Below, piece after piece: positions 10,192 to 19,462 of a stretch of DNA of 64,000 nt. How positions within the stretch are numbered: position 1 is the first letter of the stretch; every line of letters starts with the position of its first letter. The stretch is from contig NZ_JAODOQ010000001.1 in the NCBI RefSeq assembly GCF_025398315.1, forward strand, positions 1,798,001 to 1,862,000, read 5' to 3'. Below the pieces are notes generated by a model. It did no database searches. It was not told the DNA's origin and was given only the letters and a program-made list of their open reading frames with translations. The translations under genes and the position numbers were made by a program. This DNA is from Shewanella phaeophyticola. Its GTDB lineage: Bacteria > Pseudomonadota > Gammaproteobacteria > Enterobacterales > Shewanellaceae.

Positions 10192-11319
10192 ATGATGACT
10201 AGCACTCAAAACACCAACATCAACAAGCTATTTGAATCATTTTCAAATAAATCGTTATCGCTTAAAAACAAAACTGTTATGGCACCGATGACCCGCGCGT
10301 TTTCGCCAAACTATATCCCCAATGACGAAGTTGCCGCATATTACCGCCGCCGTGCAGAAGGGGATGTGGGGTTAATTATTACTGAGGGCACCTTTATTTC
10401 CCATAAAGCGGCTAACGGCTATGAAAATGTGCCGGCCATTTTTGGTGAGCAAGCCCTAGCCGGTTGGAAACACGTAGTTGATGAAGTACACGCCGCCGGA
10501 GGCAAAATTGCGCCACAGCTTTGGCATGTTGGCGCGGTGAGAAAACCCGGTGTAGAGCCAGACAAAGAAATGCCTGCGTACAGCCCATCTGGATTATACA
10601 AACCCGGTGCACCTAATGGCGTTGCCATGACACAAGCTGACATTGATGAAGTGGTTGCTTCATTTGCCCAAGCTGCACTTGATGCAAAAAACATTGGTTT
10701 TGATGCGATTGAAGTGCATGGCGCCCATGGTTACTTAGTTGACCAATTCTTTTGGGAAGGCACTAATCAACGCGATGATAAATACGGTGGCACGCTAGAA
10801 AACCGTACTCGCTTTGGCGTTGAAATCGTTAAAGCAATCCGTGCTGCAGTGGGCGATGACTTTACTATTATCTTCCGTTTCTCGCAGTGGAAACAACAAG
10901 ATTACACCGCAAAACTGTGCCAAACCCCTGAAGAGTTAGCCATCTTTTTAAGCTTACTCAGTGATGCGGGTGTGGATATTTTCCATGCGAGTACACGTCG
11001 CTTCTGGATCCCTGAATTTGAAGGCTCTGAGTTAAACCTGGCTGGTTGGACTAAAAAGCTGACTAACAAGCCCGTGATCACCGTGGGCAATGTTGGTTTA
11101 GACAACGACTTTATCGGCGAAGGTAATGCTGATTTATCGGGCACTTCAAACCCTACAGGTATTGATGAATTATTGGTGCGCTTAAATAACGACGAGTTTG
11201 ATTTAGTCGGCATTGGCCGTGCGTTACTGGTTGATCCGCAATGGGTGAACAAAATTAAAACTAATGCCATTGATGAGATTAAGCCGTTTAACAAAAAATC
11301 ATTAATGTCGCTTAGCTAA
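10192..11319 (+). CDS. NADH:flavin oxidoreductase, old yellow enzyme family
   Basis: A 375-residue TIM-barrel flavoprotein. FMN/substrate-binding segments are visible: MAPMTRA near the N-terminus, LWHVGA, the EVHGAHGYLVDQF active-site stretch with the His/Asn-type pair, and VGIGRALLVDPQW near the C-terminus. The family reduces activated C=C bonds using NAD(P)H. Placed between an SDR and an acyl-CoA dehydrogenase, it probably acts on an unsaturated acyl or enone intermediate. Tandem ATGATG start at 10192 with AGGAA upstream. Confidence 0.88.
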   Translation: MMTSTQNTNINKLFESFSNKSLSLKNKTVMAPMTRAFSPNYIPNDEVAAYYRRRAEGDVGLIITEGTFISHKAANGYENVPAIFGEQALAGWKHVVDEVHAAGGKIAPQLWHVGAVRKPGVEPDKEMPAYSPSGLYKPGAPNGVAMTQADIDEVVASFAQAALDAKNIGFDAIEVHGAHGYLVDQFFWEGTNQRDDKYGGTLENRTRFGVEIVKAIRAAVGDDFTIIFRFSQWKQQDYTAKLCQTPEELAIFLSLLSDAGVDIFHASTRRFWIPEFEGSELNLAGWTKKLTNKPVITVGNVGLDNDFIGEGNADLSGTSNPTGIDELLVRLNNDEFDLVGIGRALLVDPQWVNKIKTNAIDEIKPFNKKSLMSLS

Positions 11320-11375
11320 ACCATTTGCAGCTATCCATTAGCGCCACTTACTAAGATCCAGTAAAAGGACACCAT

Positions 11376-12586
11376 ATGAATTTTGAATACAGCGAAAAAG
11401 TTCAAGGGTTAATTAACCAAGTCAACGAGTTTATGGATTTGCACGTTTATCCGGTTGAGGACGAAATGCACAGGCAAGTTGCCCTTGATCCATGGTCAAC
11501 GCCACCGTTAATGGAAGAGCTTAAGGCCAAAGCAAAAGCGCAAGGTTTGTGGAACCTGTTTTTACCTGTGGCATATGGCCAATACAGTGGCGGGTTAACC
11601 AATTTAGAATATGCGCCATTAGCAGAAATTATGGGCAAAGTAATGTGGGCGCCCGAAGTGTTTAACTGCGCTGCGCCCGACACTGGCAACATGGAAGTAT
11701 TAGCTAAATACGGTAATGAAGCGCAAAAAAAGCAATGGTTAGCTCCACTGCTTGAAGGCAAAATTCGCTCAGCATTTGCTATGACCGAGCCCGAAGTGGC
11801 CTCAAGTGATGCAACCAACATTGAGTTGAGCATTGTTCGCGATGGTGACGAATATATTATCAATGGCCGTAAGTTTTACATCAGCGGTGCCTGCCGTAAA
11901 CAATGCGAAATCATGATCGTGATGGGCAAAACTGACCCAGACAATACCAACCGCTATATTCAACAATCTCAAGTGCTTGTGCCAATGAACACCCCTGGGG
12001 TCAAGGTAGTCAGGCCGATGCAAGTATTTGGTTACGATGACTCACCAGAAGGGCATGCAGAAGTGACGTTTACCGACGTACGTGTGCCCGTTGAAAACAT
12101 CATCGTAGGTGAAGGCAAAGGCTTTGAAATCGCCCAAGGCCGTTTAGAGCCAGGGCGAATTCATCACTGCATGCGCTCAATTGGCATTGCGCAGCGTGCA
12201 TTAGATTTGATGTGCAAACGCGTCAGTGAGCGAATTGTATTTGGCCAGCCGATGATTAAGCAGCAATCAGTACGTGAAGACATTGCCAAATCGGCTTGTC
12301 AGATTGAACAAGCTCGTTTAATGACCTTAAAAGCGGCGCAAAAGATGGATGTCGATGGCAACAAAGCTGCTAAAGATTTAATTGCCATGATTAAAATTGT
12401 CGCGCCTAGCATGTCACTCGATGTAATAGACCGTGCCATTCAATGCCATGGCGCCGTGGGTGTCAGCCAAGATACTTTTTAGCGCACGCCTGGGCTGGCC
12501 AGCGAACTCTGCGTTTAGCAGATGGCTCTGACCAAGTGCACATGATGCAACTTGGCCGTGATTTAGTGAAAAAAGTCGCGCAATAA
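11376..12586 (+). pseudogene. ACAD10/11-type acyl-CoA dehydrogenase, frameshifted at the 3' end
   Basis: An acyl-CoA dehydrogenase of the ACAD11 branch: N-terminal helical domain, [15 protein letters not shown] flavin/substrate motif, middle beta domain and C-terminal helices with [13 protein letters not shown]. As given it stops at 12482. Adding one T to the five-T run at 12476-12480 extends it with a typical end (HAWAGQRTLRLADGPDQ-like) to TAA at 12586, about 403 residues. ACAD11-type enzymes work together with an APH-like kinase to isomerise 4-hydroxyacyl-CoA via a 4-phospho intermediate, and such a kinase is the next gene. Start 11376 has AAAAGGA. Confidence 0.85.
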
Positions 12587-12676
12587 CCTTGCAGGCAGGC
12601 CAATAATCGCTGGGGTGAGTTGGCCTGTCATTATTATTGATGACTGTCATTAATCTAATAATAAGAGTATTTACAA

Positions 12677-13711
12677 ATGCCACATACGTTTCCTATTGAT
12701 AATGAAAAGCTTAGTGCTTATTTACAGCAACATGTTGAGGGCTTTCAAGAGCCTATCACACTTGAGAAGTTTCCGGGCGGTCAATCAAACCCCACATACA
12801 AACTTAACGCTAAGTCGGGTGTTTACGTACTGCGCCGCCAACCACCAGGTAAATTATTAAAGTCTGCTCATGCGGTTGACCGTGAATACCGTGTGCTTAA
12901 TGCGTTGAAACACAGTGATGTACCCGTAGCCGAGGTGTATCACTTATGTGAAGACAGTAATGTTATCGGTTCAATGTTTTATTTAATGGAATATTGCGAT
13001 GGCAAGGTGTACTGGAGCGCATCATTAGCAGATGTTGACACTAATGAGCGCCGCGGCGCCATGTACGATGCAATGAATAGCACTCTCGCAGCATTACACA
13101 GTGTAGATGTAAATGCCGTTGGCTTAACTGATTATGGCAAAGCGGGTAATTATTTTGAACGTCAATTGGGCCGTTGGACTTCACAATATCGCCTAACTGA
13201 ATTACACACTATCCCCGCTATGGATGTGTTAATTCAGTGGCTTGAGGACAACTTGCCAGAAGATGACGGCCGTGTATGTTTGGTACACGGGGATTTTCGT
13301 TTAGACAACATGATGTTTGCCAAAGACAGCCCTAAAATCATCGCCGTACTTGATTGGGAGCTTTCTACTTTGGGTCACCCTTTTGCCGATTTAGCCTACC
13401 AATGTATGCAACTGCGTATGCCAGCTGGCATGGGCACCATTGACGGCTTAAAAGATGTAGATCGAGCCAATTTAGGCATTCCGAGCGAAGAAGACTATGT
13501 TGCGCAATATTGTCAACGTATGGGCATTGAACGTATCGATAACTGGGCGTTTTATTTAGCGTTTAGTTTTTTCCGTTTGGCCGCAATTGCTCAAGGTGTG
13601 GCTAAACGCGCCAGTGAAGGTAATGCCTCAAACGAAAACGCCAATAAAGTCGGTTCGTTTGTTGCGCCACTGGCTAAAATGGCATTACAAGTCATCAACA
13701 CCGCTGAATAA
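12677..13711 (+). CDS. APH-like phosphotransferase, ACAD10/11 kinase-domain homologue
   Basis: A 344-residue aminoglycoside-phosphotransferase-fold kinase. It has a nucleotide-loop-like FPGGQSNPTYKL near residue 35, catalytic VHGDFRLDNMMF near 210, and the metal-binding Asp in VLDWELSTLGHP near 230. The sequence resembles the kinase half of human ACAD10/11 and bacterial LvaA-type 4-hydroxyacyl-CoA kinases rather than antibiotic kinases. Directly behind an ACAD11-type dehydrogenase, it probably phosphorylates the 4-hydroxyl of acyl-CoAs. Function is inferred from family and neighbourhood. Confidence 0.83.
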   Translation: MPHTFPIDNEKLSAYLQQHVEGFQEPITLEKFPGGQSNPTYKLNAKSGVYVLRRQPPGKLLKSAHAVDREYRVLNALKHSDVPVAEVYHLCEDSNVIGSMFYLMEYCDGKVYWSASLADVDTNERRGAMYDAMNSTLAALHSVDVNAVGLTDYGKAGNYFERQLGRWTSQYRLTELHTIPAMDVLIQWLEDNLPEDDGRVCLVHGDFRLDNMMFAKDSPKIIAVLDWELSTLGHPFADLAYQCMQLRMPAGMGTIDGLKDVDRANLGIPSEEDYVAQYCQRMGIERIDNWAFYLAFSFFRLAAIAQGVAKRASEGNASNENANKVGSFVAPLAKMALQVINTAE

Positions 13712-13752
13712 CCATAAAAACAACAAGACCATCAATTACAGGAGTTACTCGC

Positions 13753-14514
13753 ATGGATCCATTATTAGATTTTACTGGCAAGGTTGCCGTGATCACAGGT
13801 GCTGCACAAGGTTTTGGTAAGTTACTGTCTCAGGAGCTGGCAAAACGTGGCGCAAAATTAGTCATCAGCGACATCAATGAAGCTGGCGTGCATAAAGTAG
13901 CAGATGACATCGCCGCAACAGGCGCTGAAGTGGTCGCAATGAAATGCGATGTATCAAAAAATGAGTCCTGTAAAGCCATGGTCGATACTGCGCTTGAGTA
14001 TTTTGGCCGCGTTGACATTGGGGTTAACAATGCCGGAATAGCTCATGAATTTATGCCACTGCACATGATTGATGAATCAATTTTAGACAGCCAATTTGCG
14101 ATTAACGTTAAAGGTGTTCAGTTTGGTATGCGCCATCAAATTGCGCAAATGCTTAAACAAGGTGAGGGGACAATCCTCAATGTTAGCTCAATGGCAGGTT
14201 TAGGCGGGGCAGCCAGAGGCAGTGCGTACTCTATGGCAAAACACGCCGTTATTGGCTTGACCAAAACCGGTGCGGTTGAATATGGCCGCGACAACATTCG
14301 TATCAATGCCATTTGTCCGTTCTTTACCTTAACACCTATGGTGACCAACTTTGCTGACGAAGAAAAGCAAAAGAAAATGGCTCGCGGTGCACCGATGAAC
14401 CGCCTTGGTGAGCCAAAAGAGATTGTTGCTGTGATGTTGATGATGTTGTCGCCAGCAAATACTTATATGACCGGACAATGTATTGCGGTAGATGGTGGTG
14501 TATCTGCGTTTTAA
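13753..14514 (+). CDS. SDR family oxidoreductase
   Basis: A 253-residue classical SDR with ITGAAQGFG near residue 15, NNAGIA near 93, a catalytic Ser in NVSSMAG, YSMAK Tyr/Lys near 158 and CIAVDGG at the end. The start is preceded by CAGGAG. It is 41 bp after the APH-like kinase and 55 bp before the large acyl-CoA dehydrogenase, so probably co-transcribed. Substrate unknown; 3-hydroxyacyl-CoA oxidation is plausible. Confidence 0.87.
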   Translation: MDPLLDFTGKVAVITGAAQGFGKLLSQELAKRGAKLVISDINEAGVHKVADDIAATGAEVVAMKCDVSKNESCKAMVDTALEYFGRVDIGVNNAGIAHEFMPLHMIDESILDSQFAINVKGVQFGMRHQIAQMLKQGEGTILNVSSMAGLGGAARGSAYSMAKHAVIGLTKTGAVEYGRDNIRINAICPFFTLTPMVTNFADEEKQKKMARGAPMNRLGEPKEIVAVMLMMLSPANTYMTGQCIAVDGGVSAF

Positions 14515-14569
14515 GCCGCAGAGAGTTATCCCTGTATTCACACCTTGTAGCCAATAAGAAGAGAGTATT

Positions 14570-16376
14570 ATGCCTGCAACATTAATGAATGAACGCGACC
14601 TTGAGTTTTTGCTGTACGAGTTATTTGACAGCGAAGGCTTAATTACGCGAGAGCGTTATCAAGATCATGATCGTCAAACGTTTAATGAAGTCATCAACAC
14701 AGCAAAAACCATTGCTGAAAAACATTTTTTACCCATAAGGCAAAAGCTTGATACCGAACAGCCGACCTTTGATGGCACAAAAGTTCATATTGTGCCTGAG
14801 CTCAAAACCGCAATTTCAGCGGTAATTGAGTCTGGTATTGGTTCGGCCACAGCTGATTACGATTTAGGTGGAATGCAAGTGCCGCCGATTATAGCCAGTG
14901 CTGCAGGGGCTTTTTTAAGTGTTGCTGGCGGTGTGGGTATGGGTTACAACATGCTTACAACCGCAAATGCCAATTTGTTACAAGCCCACGGCAGCGATGA
15001 GCTTATCGATACCTGGGTAAAACCGATGCGCGAAGGTCGCTTTATGGGCACCATGGCCATGACAGAACCGGGCAGTGGTTCTGGTTTGGGCGATCTGATC
15101 ACCAAGGCGGTAAAAGGTGATGATGGTACTTATCGTATTAGCGGTAATAAAATTTATATTTCGGGTGGCGACCACGACTTAAGTGAAAACATTGTTCATT
15201 TAGTGTTAGCGCGTATTCAAGGTGCACCTAAAGGGGTGAAAGGGATTTCATTATTTGTGGTGCCCAAATTTTTACTCAATGACGACGGCTCGATAGGTGA
15301 AGATAACGAGGTCGCCTTAGCGGGTTTATTTCATAAAATGGGTGGCCGCGCGCAAACCTCTACAGCACTGAGTTTTGGTGAAAAAAATGGTTCGGTAGGT
15401 TATCTTGTCGGTGAAGAAAACTGCGGCCTTAAGTATATGTTTCATATGATGAACGAAGCGCGCATTATGGTCGGCACTGGCGCAGCAGTGATTGCCGTTG
15501 CGGGTTATCAATACTCGGTTGATTACGCTAAAAATCGTCCCCAAGGTCGGTTACCTTCGTGTAAAGACCCACTGTCGCCCATGGTCAATATTATTGAGCA
15601 TGCAGACGTAAAGCGTATGCTACTGGCTCAAAAGGCCTATGCTGAAGGCGCAATGGCATTGGTGTTATATGGTACTCAGTTAAGTGATGACGAGCATACC
15701 GCCGACACTGAAGAGCTGCGCCAACATGCACATACCTTATTAGACTTTTTAACCCCAATCATTAAAACCTGGCCGTCAGAATACGGCCACTAAAGCTAAC
15801 TCTTTAGCGATTCAAGTGATGGGCGGCCATGGCTATATTAACGAGCATCCGGTAGAGATGTTTTATCGTGATAACCGTTTAAACCCGATTCATGAAGGGA
15901 CTACTGGGATCCAATCATTAGATTTACTGACTCGTAAAGTGCCAATGAACAAAATGCAGGGGTATAAGGCTACGTTACATGAAATCGTTAAAACCCTTGA
16001 TGAAGCTAAGCATTACAGCAGTTTACAGCCAATGACTGAACAACTTAGTGAGGCTCTGGCGACACTCTCTACCACTACAGAAGCAGTATTAACGGCAATG
16101 GCGACCAAGAATATTGACCTCGCCTTGTCTAACTCAGTTAAGTACCTTGAGCTATTTGGTCATGTCATTATTGCCTGGTTATGGTTAAAACAAAGTATTG
16201 TGGCCACTAAAGCTTTAGCAGAGAAACCACATCAGGCCGACGTGCATTTTTATCAGGGTAAATTACAAGCTGCGCAGTATTTTTACCGCTTTGAATTACC
16301 AGAGATCAATGTGTGGTCGAAGTTGCTCACACAAACAGACAGCACCAGCTTTGATATGCAGCCAGAGTGGTTTTAA
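14570..16376 (+). pseudogene. DmdC-like large acyl-CoA dehydrogenase, frameshifted
   Basis: An acyl-CoA dehydrogenase of the ~600-residue type related to 3-methylthiopropanoyl-CoA dehydrogenase. Seen are the MTEPGSGSGLGDL motif, the ISGGDHDLSENIVH segment, and in the second frame QVMGGHGYINEHPVEMFYRD and HEGTTGIQSLDL. The first frame stops at 15793. Deleting one G at 15785-15786 restores the frame through to 16376. It is paralogous to the gene at 42986. The family oxidises acyl-CoAs to enoyl-CoAs with FAD, passing electrons to ETF. Confidence 0.85.
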
Positions 16377-16432
16377 AGATGTAATGTATTGAAGCTGTTA
16401 AGGTGAAAGTCATTTCTGATTAGGATTAAACC

Positions 16433-16466
16433 AAGCATTACTCATTGATGGGGTAATGCTTTTTTG
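16433..16466 (+). terminator. rho-independent terminator
   Basis: Stem AAGCATTAC / GTAATGCTT (9 bp, perfect), 11-base loop, then a T-rich tail. It ends the transcript of the 8.5-16.4 kb block, before the next operator pair. Confidence 0.85.
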
Positions 16467-16495
16467 TTTTTAAGTGTTTAATAAATTGGTCATAA

Positions 16496-16546
16496 CTATT
16501 CATATAGGTAATATCTAAGTATCAAAACTATTCATTTGTTTAATTC
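16496..16546. promoter_or_regulatory. tandem LysR-type operators C and D
   Basis: Two CTATTCAT copies start at 16496 and 16528, exactly 32 bp apart, the same spacing as the pair at 8427/8459. Copy D matches copy B over nearly all of 19 bp. They lie about 80-130 bp upstream of the MaoC gene, just after a terminator, as expected for a new promoter under the same regulator. Confidence 0.55.
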
Positions 16547-16623
16547 GTTTGCCCCAATTAGCATGAGATATCGCTTAAATTTCATTCATGGAGCGTACTG
16601 CTACAGTACATAGGGGAACGGAA

Positions 16624-17085
16624 ATGCCGACAGTCATTAATCGCAATGAAATTACACAGTATATTGGCCATCAAGCCGCGCCAACGAGTTGGCATCAAAT
16701 CAACCAACAGCAGATTAACCAATTTGCTGACTGCACCTTAGATCATCAATTTATTCACGTCGATGAAGAAAAGGCCAAAGCGACACCCTTTGGCTCAACT
16801 ATCGCTCACGGTTTTTTATCGTTATCCATGCTGTCGCATTTTGCAGAAGAATTTAGTGTCATTATTGATGGCTTTTACATGGGCTTAAATGCCGGATTCG
16901 ATAAAGTACGATTTTTGCAACCCGTAACGGTTAACAGCCAAATTAGAGCGCACGCTAAAACCTTGTCGATTGAAGAAAAAAAGCCTGGGCAATTCCGTCT
17001 ATCAACTGAAGTCACCATTGAGATTGAAGGTTGCGATACTCCAGCATTAGTCGCCGAGTGGATTTCAGTGCAAATGGTGAAGTAG
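16624..17085 (+). CDS. MaoC family dehydratase (R-specific enoyl-CoA hydratase-like)
   Basis: A 153-residue hot-dog-fold hydratase with the catalytic Asp/His region QFADCTLDHQFIHVD and the AHGFLSLSML hydratase-2 signature. The family adds water to trans-2-enoyl-CoA to give (R)-3-hydroxyacyl-CoA. Start ATG 16624 is chosen over an upstream ATG at 16588 because GGGGAACGGAA precedes it and homologues start with this segment. It is followed by an SDR of the MFE-2 type, so the two may act consecutively. Confidence 0.85.
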   Translation: MPTVINRNEITQYIGHQAAPTSWHQINQQQINQFADCTLDHQFIHVDEEKAKATPFGSTIAHGFLSLSMLSHFAEEFSVIIDGFYMGLNAGFDKVRFLQPVTVNSQIRAHAKTLSIEEKKPGQFRLSTEVTIEIEGCDTPALVAEWISVQMVK

Positions 17086-17157
17086 TCAAACATTGAGCCA
17101 GTTAGACACAAATTACATATAACAATAAAAATGATTAAGCATATTGAGGGGACAAAG

Positions 17158-18075
17158 ATGACTATCAGTTTTGCAGGACAAGTGGCTATCGTCACAGGCG
17201 CGGGTAACGGATTAGGGCGTTCGCATGCATTAGCCTTGGCTAAGCGTGGTGCTAAAGTGGTGGTAAATGATCTAGGCGGCGCACGTGATGGCAGTGGCGC
17301 TTCGTCTGCAGCCTCACAAGAAGTGGTTGAGTTAATACAAACTATGGGCGGCGAAGCCATAAGTCATGGTGCAAATGTGGCAAATTTTGAAGAGGTTCAG
17401 GACATGGTGCAACAGGCCATGGACAAGTGGAGCCGCGTTGATGTGTTAATTAACAATGCTGGCATTTTGCGTGATAAATCATTTTCAAAAATGACCTTAG
17501 ATGACTTTAAGTTAGTGATGGATGTACACGTGATGGGCTCCGTTAACTGCACTAAAGCAGTGTGGGAAATCATGAAGCAACAAAACTATGGTCGAATTGT
17601 AATGACAACCTCATCAAGCGGCATGTATGGTAATTTTGGTCAGGCTAATTATGGTGCGGCAAAAATGGCACTGATTGGGTTAATGAATACCTTAGTGCTT
17701 GAAGGTGCAAAAAATAATATTCACATTAATGCATTAGCGCCCACCGCCGGCACCCGCATGACAGAAGATTTAATGCCAGAAGACATCGTTAAAGCCTTTG
17801 CGCCAGAAGCCGTAACAGCAGGCATGTTGACCTTGTGTGATGAAGATGCACCTAACCGATTTATTTTATGTGCTGGCGCTGGCGGTTATTCAAGTGCCGG
17901 TATTTTTGAAACAGACGGCTGCTTTATTCCCACGGCTAATCAAAGCCCTGAAACGGTACGTGAAAATTGGGACCAATTAACGGCACAAGACAAACAAAAA
18001 GCATTGGTGTCGGGCGCGCAACAAGGTGAAAAATTTATCATGAAAGCCATGGCATTCATGAAAGCGCAACAGTAA
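17158..18075 (+). CDS. SDR, MFE-2-type (R)-3-hydroxyacyl-CoA dehydrogenase-like
   Basis: A 305-residue short-chain dehydrogenase with TGAGNGLGRSHA near residue 13 and the VVNDLGGARDGSG insertion typical of peroxisomal multifunctional enzyme 2. NNAGILRDKSF and YGAAKMAL (catalytic Tyr/Lys) are also present. Members oxidise (R)-3-hydroxyacyl-CoA. Start ATG 17158 has GAGGGGA upstream. It follows the MaoC hydratase, reproducing as two genes what MFE-2 fuses in one protein. Confidence 0.85.
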   Translation: MTISFAGQVAIVTGAGNGLGRSHALALAKRGAKVVVNDLGGARDGSGASSAASQEVVELIQTMGGEAISHGANVANFEEVQDMVQQAMDKWSRVDVLINNAGILRDKSFSKMTLDDFKLVMDVHVMGSVNCTKAVWEIMKQQNYGRIVMTTSSSGMYGNFGQANYGAAKMALIGLMNTLVLEGAKNNIHINALAPTAGTRMTEDLMPEDIVKAFAPEAVTAGMLTLCDEDAPNRFILCAGAGGYSSAGIFETDGCFIPTANQSPETVRENWDQLTAQDKQKALVSGAQQGEKFIMKAMAFMKAQQ

Positions 18076-18200
18076 TTATAAATTGATTAGATTATTGCGA
18101 GGTCACTGGGGTGATTTCGGTTGAGTGGTGTTATTGGGTTCAACACCCCCACTCATAATGTGCATTAAATAAGATGCACTCTATATAAAAGGAATTTGTC

Positions 18201-19382
18201 ATGAGAGAAGCCGTCATCGTATCAGCCGCCCGCACGCCTATTGGCAAAGCCTACCGTGGTGCATTTAATGATTTATCTGCGCCAACGTTATCAGCCGTTG
18301 CTGTTAATGCGGCGGTCACACGCGCGGGTATTGACCCAAATGAAATTGACGATTGTATTTTTGGTGCGGCATTAACTCAAGGCAACCAAGGCATGAACTT
18401 TGGTCGTCAGGTCGCTATGGCAGCCAACCTACCTGTTTCTGTGCCAGGCATGACCGTTGATCGCCAATGTTCATCTGGTCTAATGTCAATTGCCATTGCC
18501 GCAAACCACATTGTGGTTGACGGCGCCAGTGTCGTTGTCGCCGGTGGATGTGACTCAATCAGTTTGGTGCAAAACGATAAAATGAACATGCACCGCGCCG
18601 TAGACCCAAGTGTAAAAGCTTATCGTCCAGCCATTTATATGCCCATGCTTGATACTGCCGAAATCGTGGCCAATCGCTATGATATTTCGCGGGAACGTCA
18701 AGATGCTTATGCACTGACTTCACAACAGCGCACCGCTGCAGCTCAGGAGGCGGGTAAATTCGATGATGAAATTGTGTCAGTAAGCTGCACTAAGTTAGTG
18801 ATGGACAAAAACAGCGGCGATATTTCAAAAGTGCCTGTGACCCTGACAAAAGATGAAGGTAATCGTCCATCAACCAATATCGAAGGCTTAGCTGGCTTAA
18901 AAACGGTGAAAGATAACGGTTCTATTACTGGCGGTAATGCCTCGCAATTATCAGATGGCGCAGCAGCGGTTGTGGTAATGGAACGTGAACTTGCTGAACA
19001 GCGCGGCCTTAAACCATTAGGCGTATATCGCGGTATGGTGGTTGCAGGATGCGAACCTGACGAAATGGGCATTGGGCCTATCTATGCCATTCCAAAGTTG
19101 CTTGAACGCAATGGTTTAGCCATGGATGACATTGGTTTATGGGAAATCAATGAAGCCTTTGCTGTGCAGGTGATTTACTGTGCCGAAAAGCTGGGTATTC
19201 CTGCTGACAAATTAAATGTCAATGGCGGTGCAATATCGATTGGTCACCCTTATGGCATGAGTGGCACACGCATGGTGATGCACGCGTTAATAGAAGGAAA
19301 ACGTCGCGGAGTTAAATACGTGGTGATTAGTATGTGTATTGGTGGCGGTCAAGGCGCAGCGGGTTTGTTTGAAGTGTTGTAA
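18201..19382 (+). CDS. acetyl-CoA C-acyltransferase (thiolase)
   Basis: A 393-residue thiolase with the acyl-accepting Cys90 in [12 protein letters not shown], the NEAFAV motif, His in [11 protein letters not shown] and the second Cys in [10 protein letters not shown]. It performs the last, thiolytic step of beta-oxidation. AAGGAA precedes ATG 18201. The upstream 125 bases contain a GTGCAT/ATGCAC dyad and a GC-rich hairpin without a T-run. Confidence 0.92.
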   Translation: MREAVIVSAARTPIGKAYRGAFNDLSAPTLSAVAVNAAVTRAGIDPNEIDDCIFGAALTQGNQGMNFGRQVAMAANLPVSVPGMTVDRQCSSGLMSIAIAANHIVVDGASVVVAGGCDSISLVQNDKMNMHRAVDPSVKAYRPAIYMPMLDTAEIVANRYDISRERQDAYALTSQQRTAAAQEAGKFDDEIVSVSCTKLVMDKNSGDISKVPVTLTKDEGNRPSTNIEGLAGLKTVKDNGSITGGNASQLSDGAAAVVVMERELAEQRGLKPLGVYRGMVVAGCEPDEMGIGPIYAIPKLLERNGLAMDDIGLWEINEAFAVQVIYCAEKLGIPADKLNVNGGAISIGHPYGMSGTRMVMHALIEGKRRGVKYVVISMCIGGGQGAAGLFEVL

Positions 19383-19462
19383 GCGTTTAGTTGCTTGTTT
19401 GAAGGTCATCATAATAATAAAAACGGCGATAGTTTTCGCATCATAATAAAGGGGACAGTATT

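Noticed and set aside
12677..13711. Aminoglycoside resistance kinase
   Set aside because: The overall sequence and neighbourhood match ACAD10/11-type acyl kinases, not resistance enzymes.
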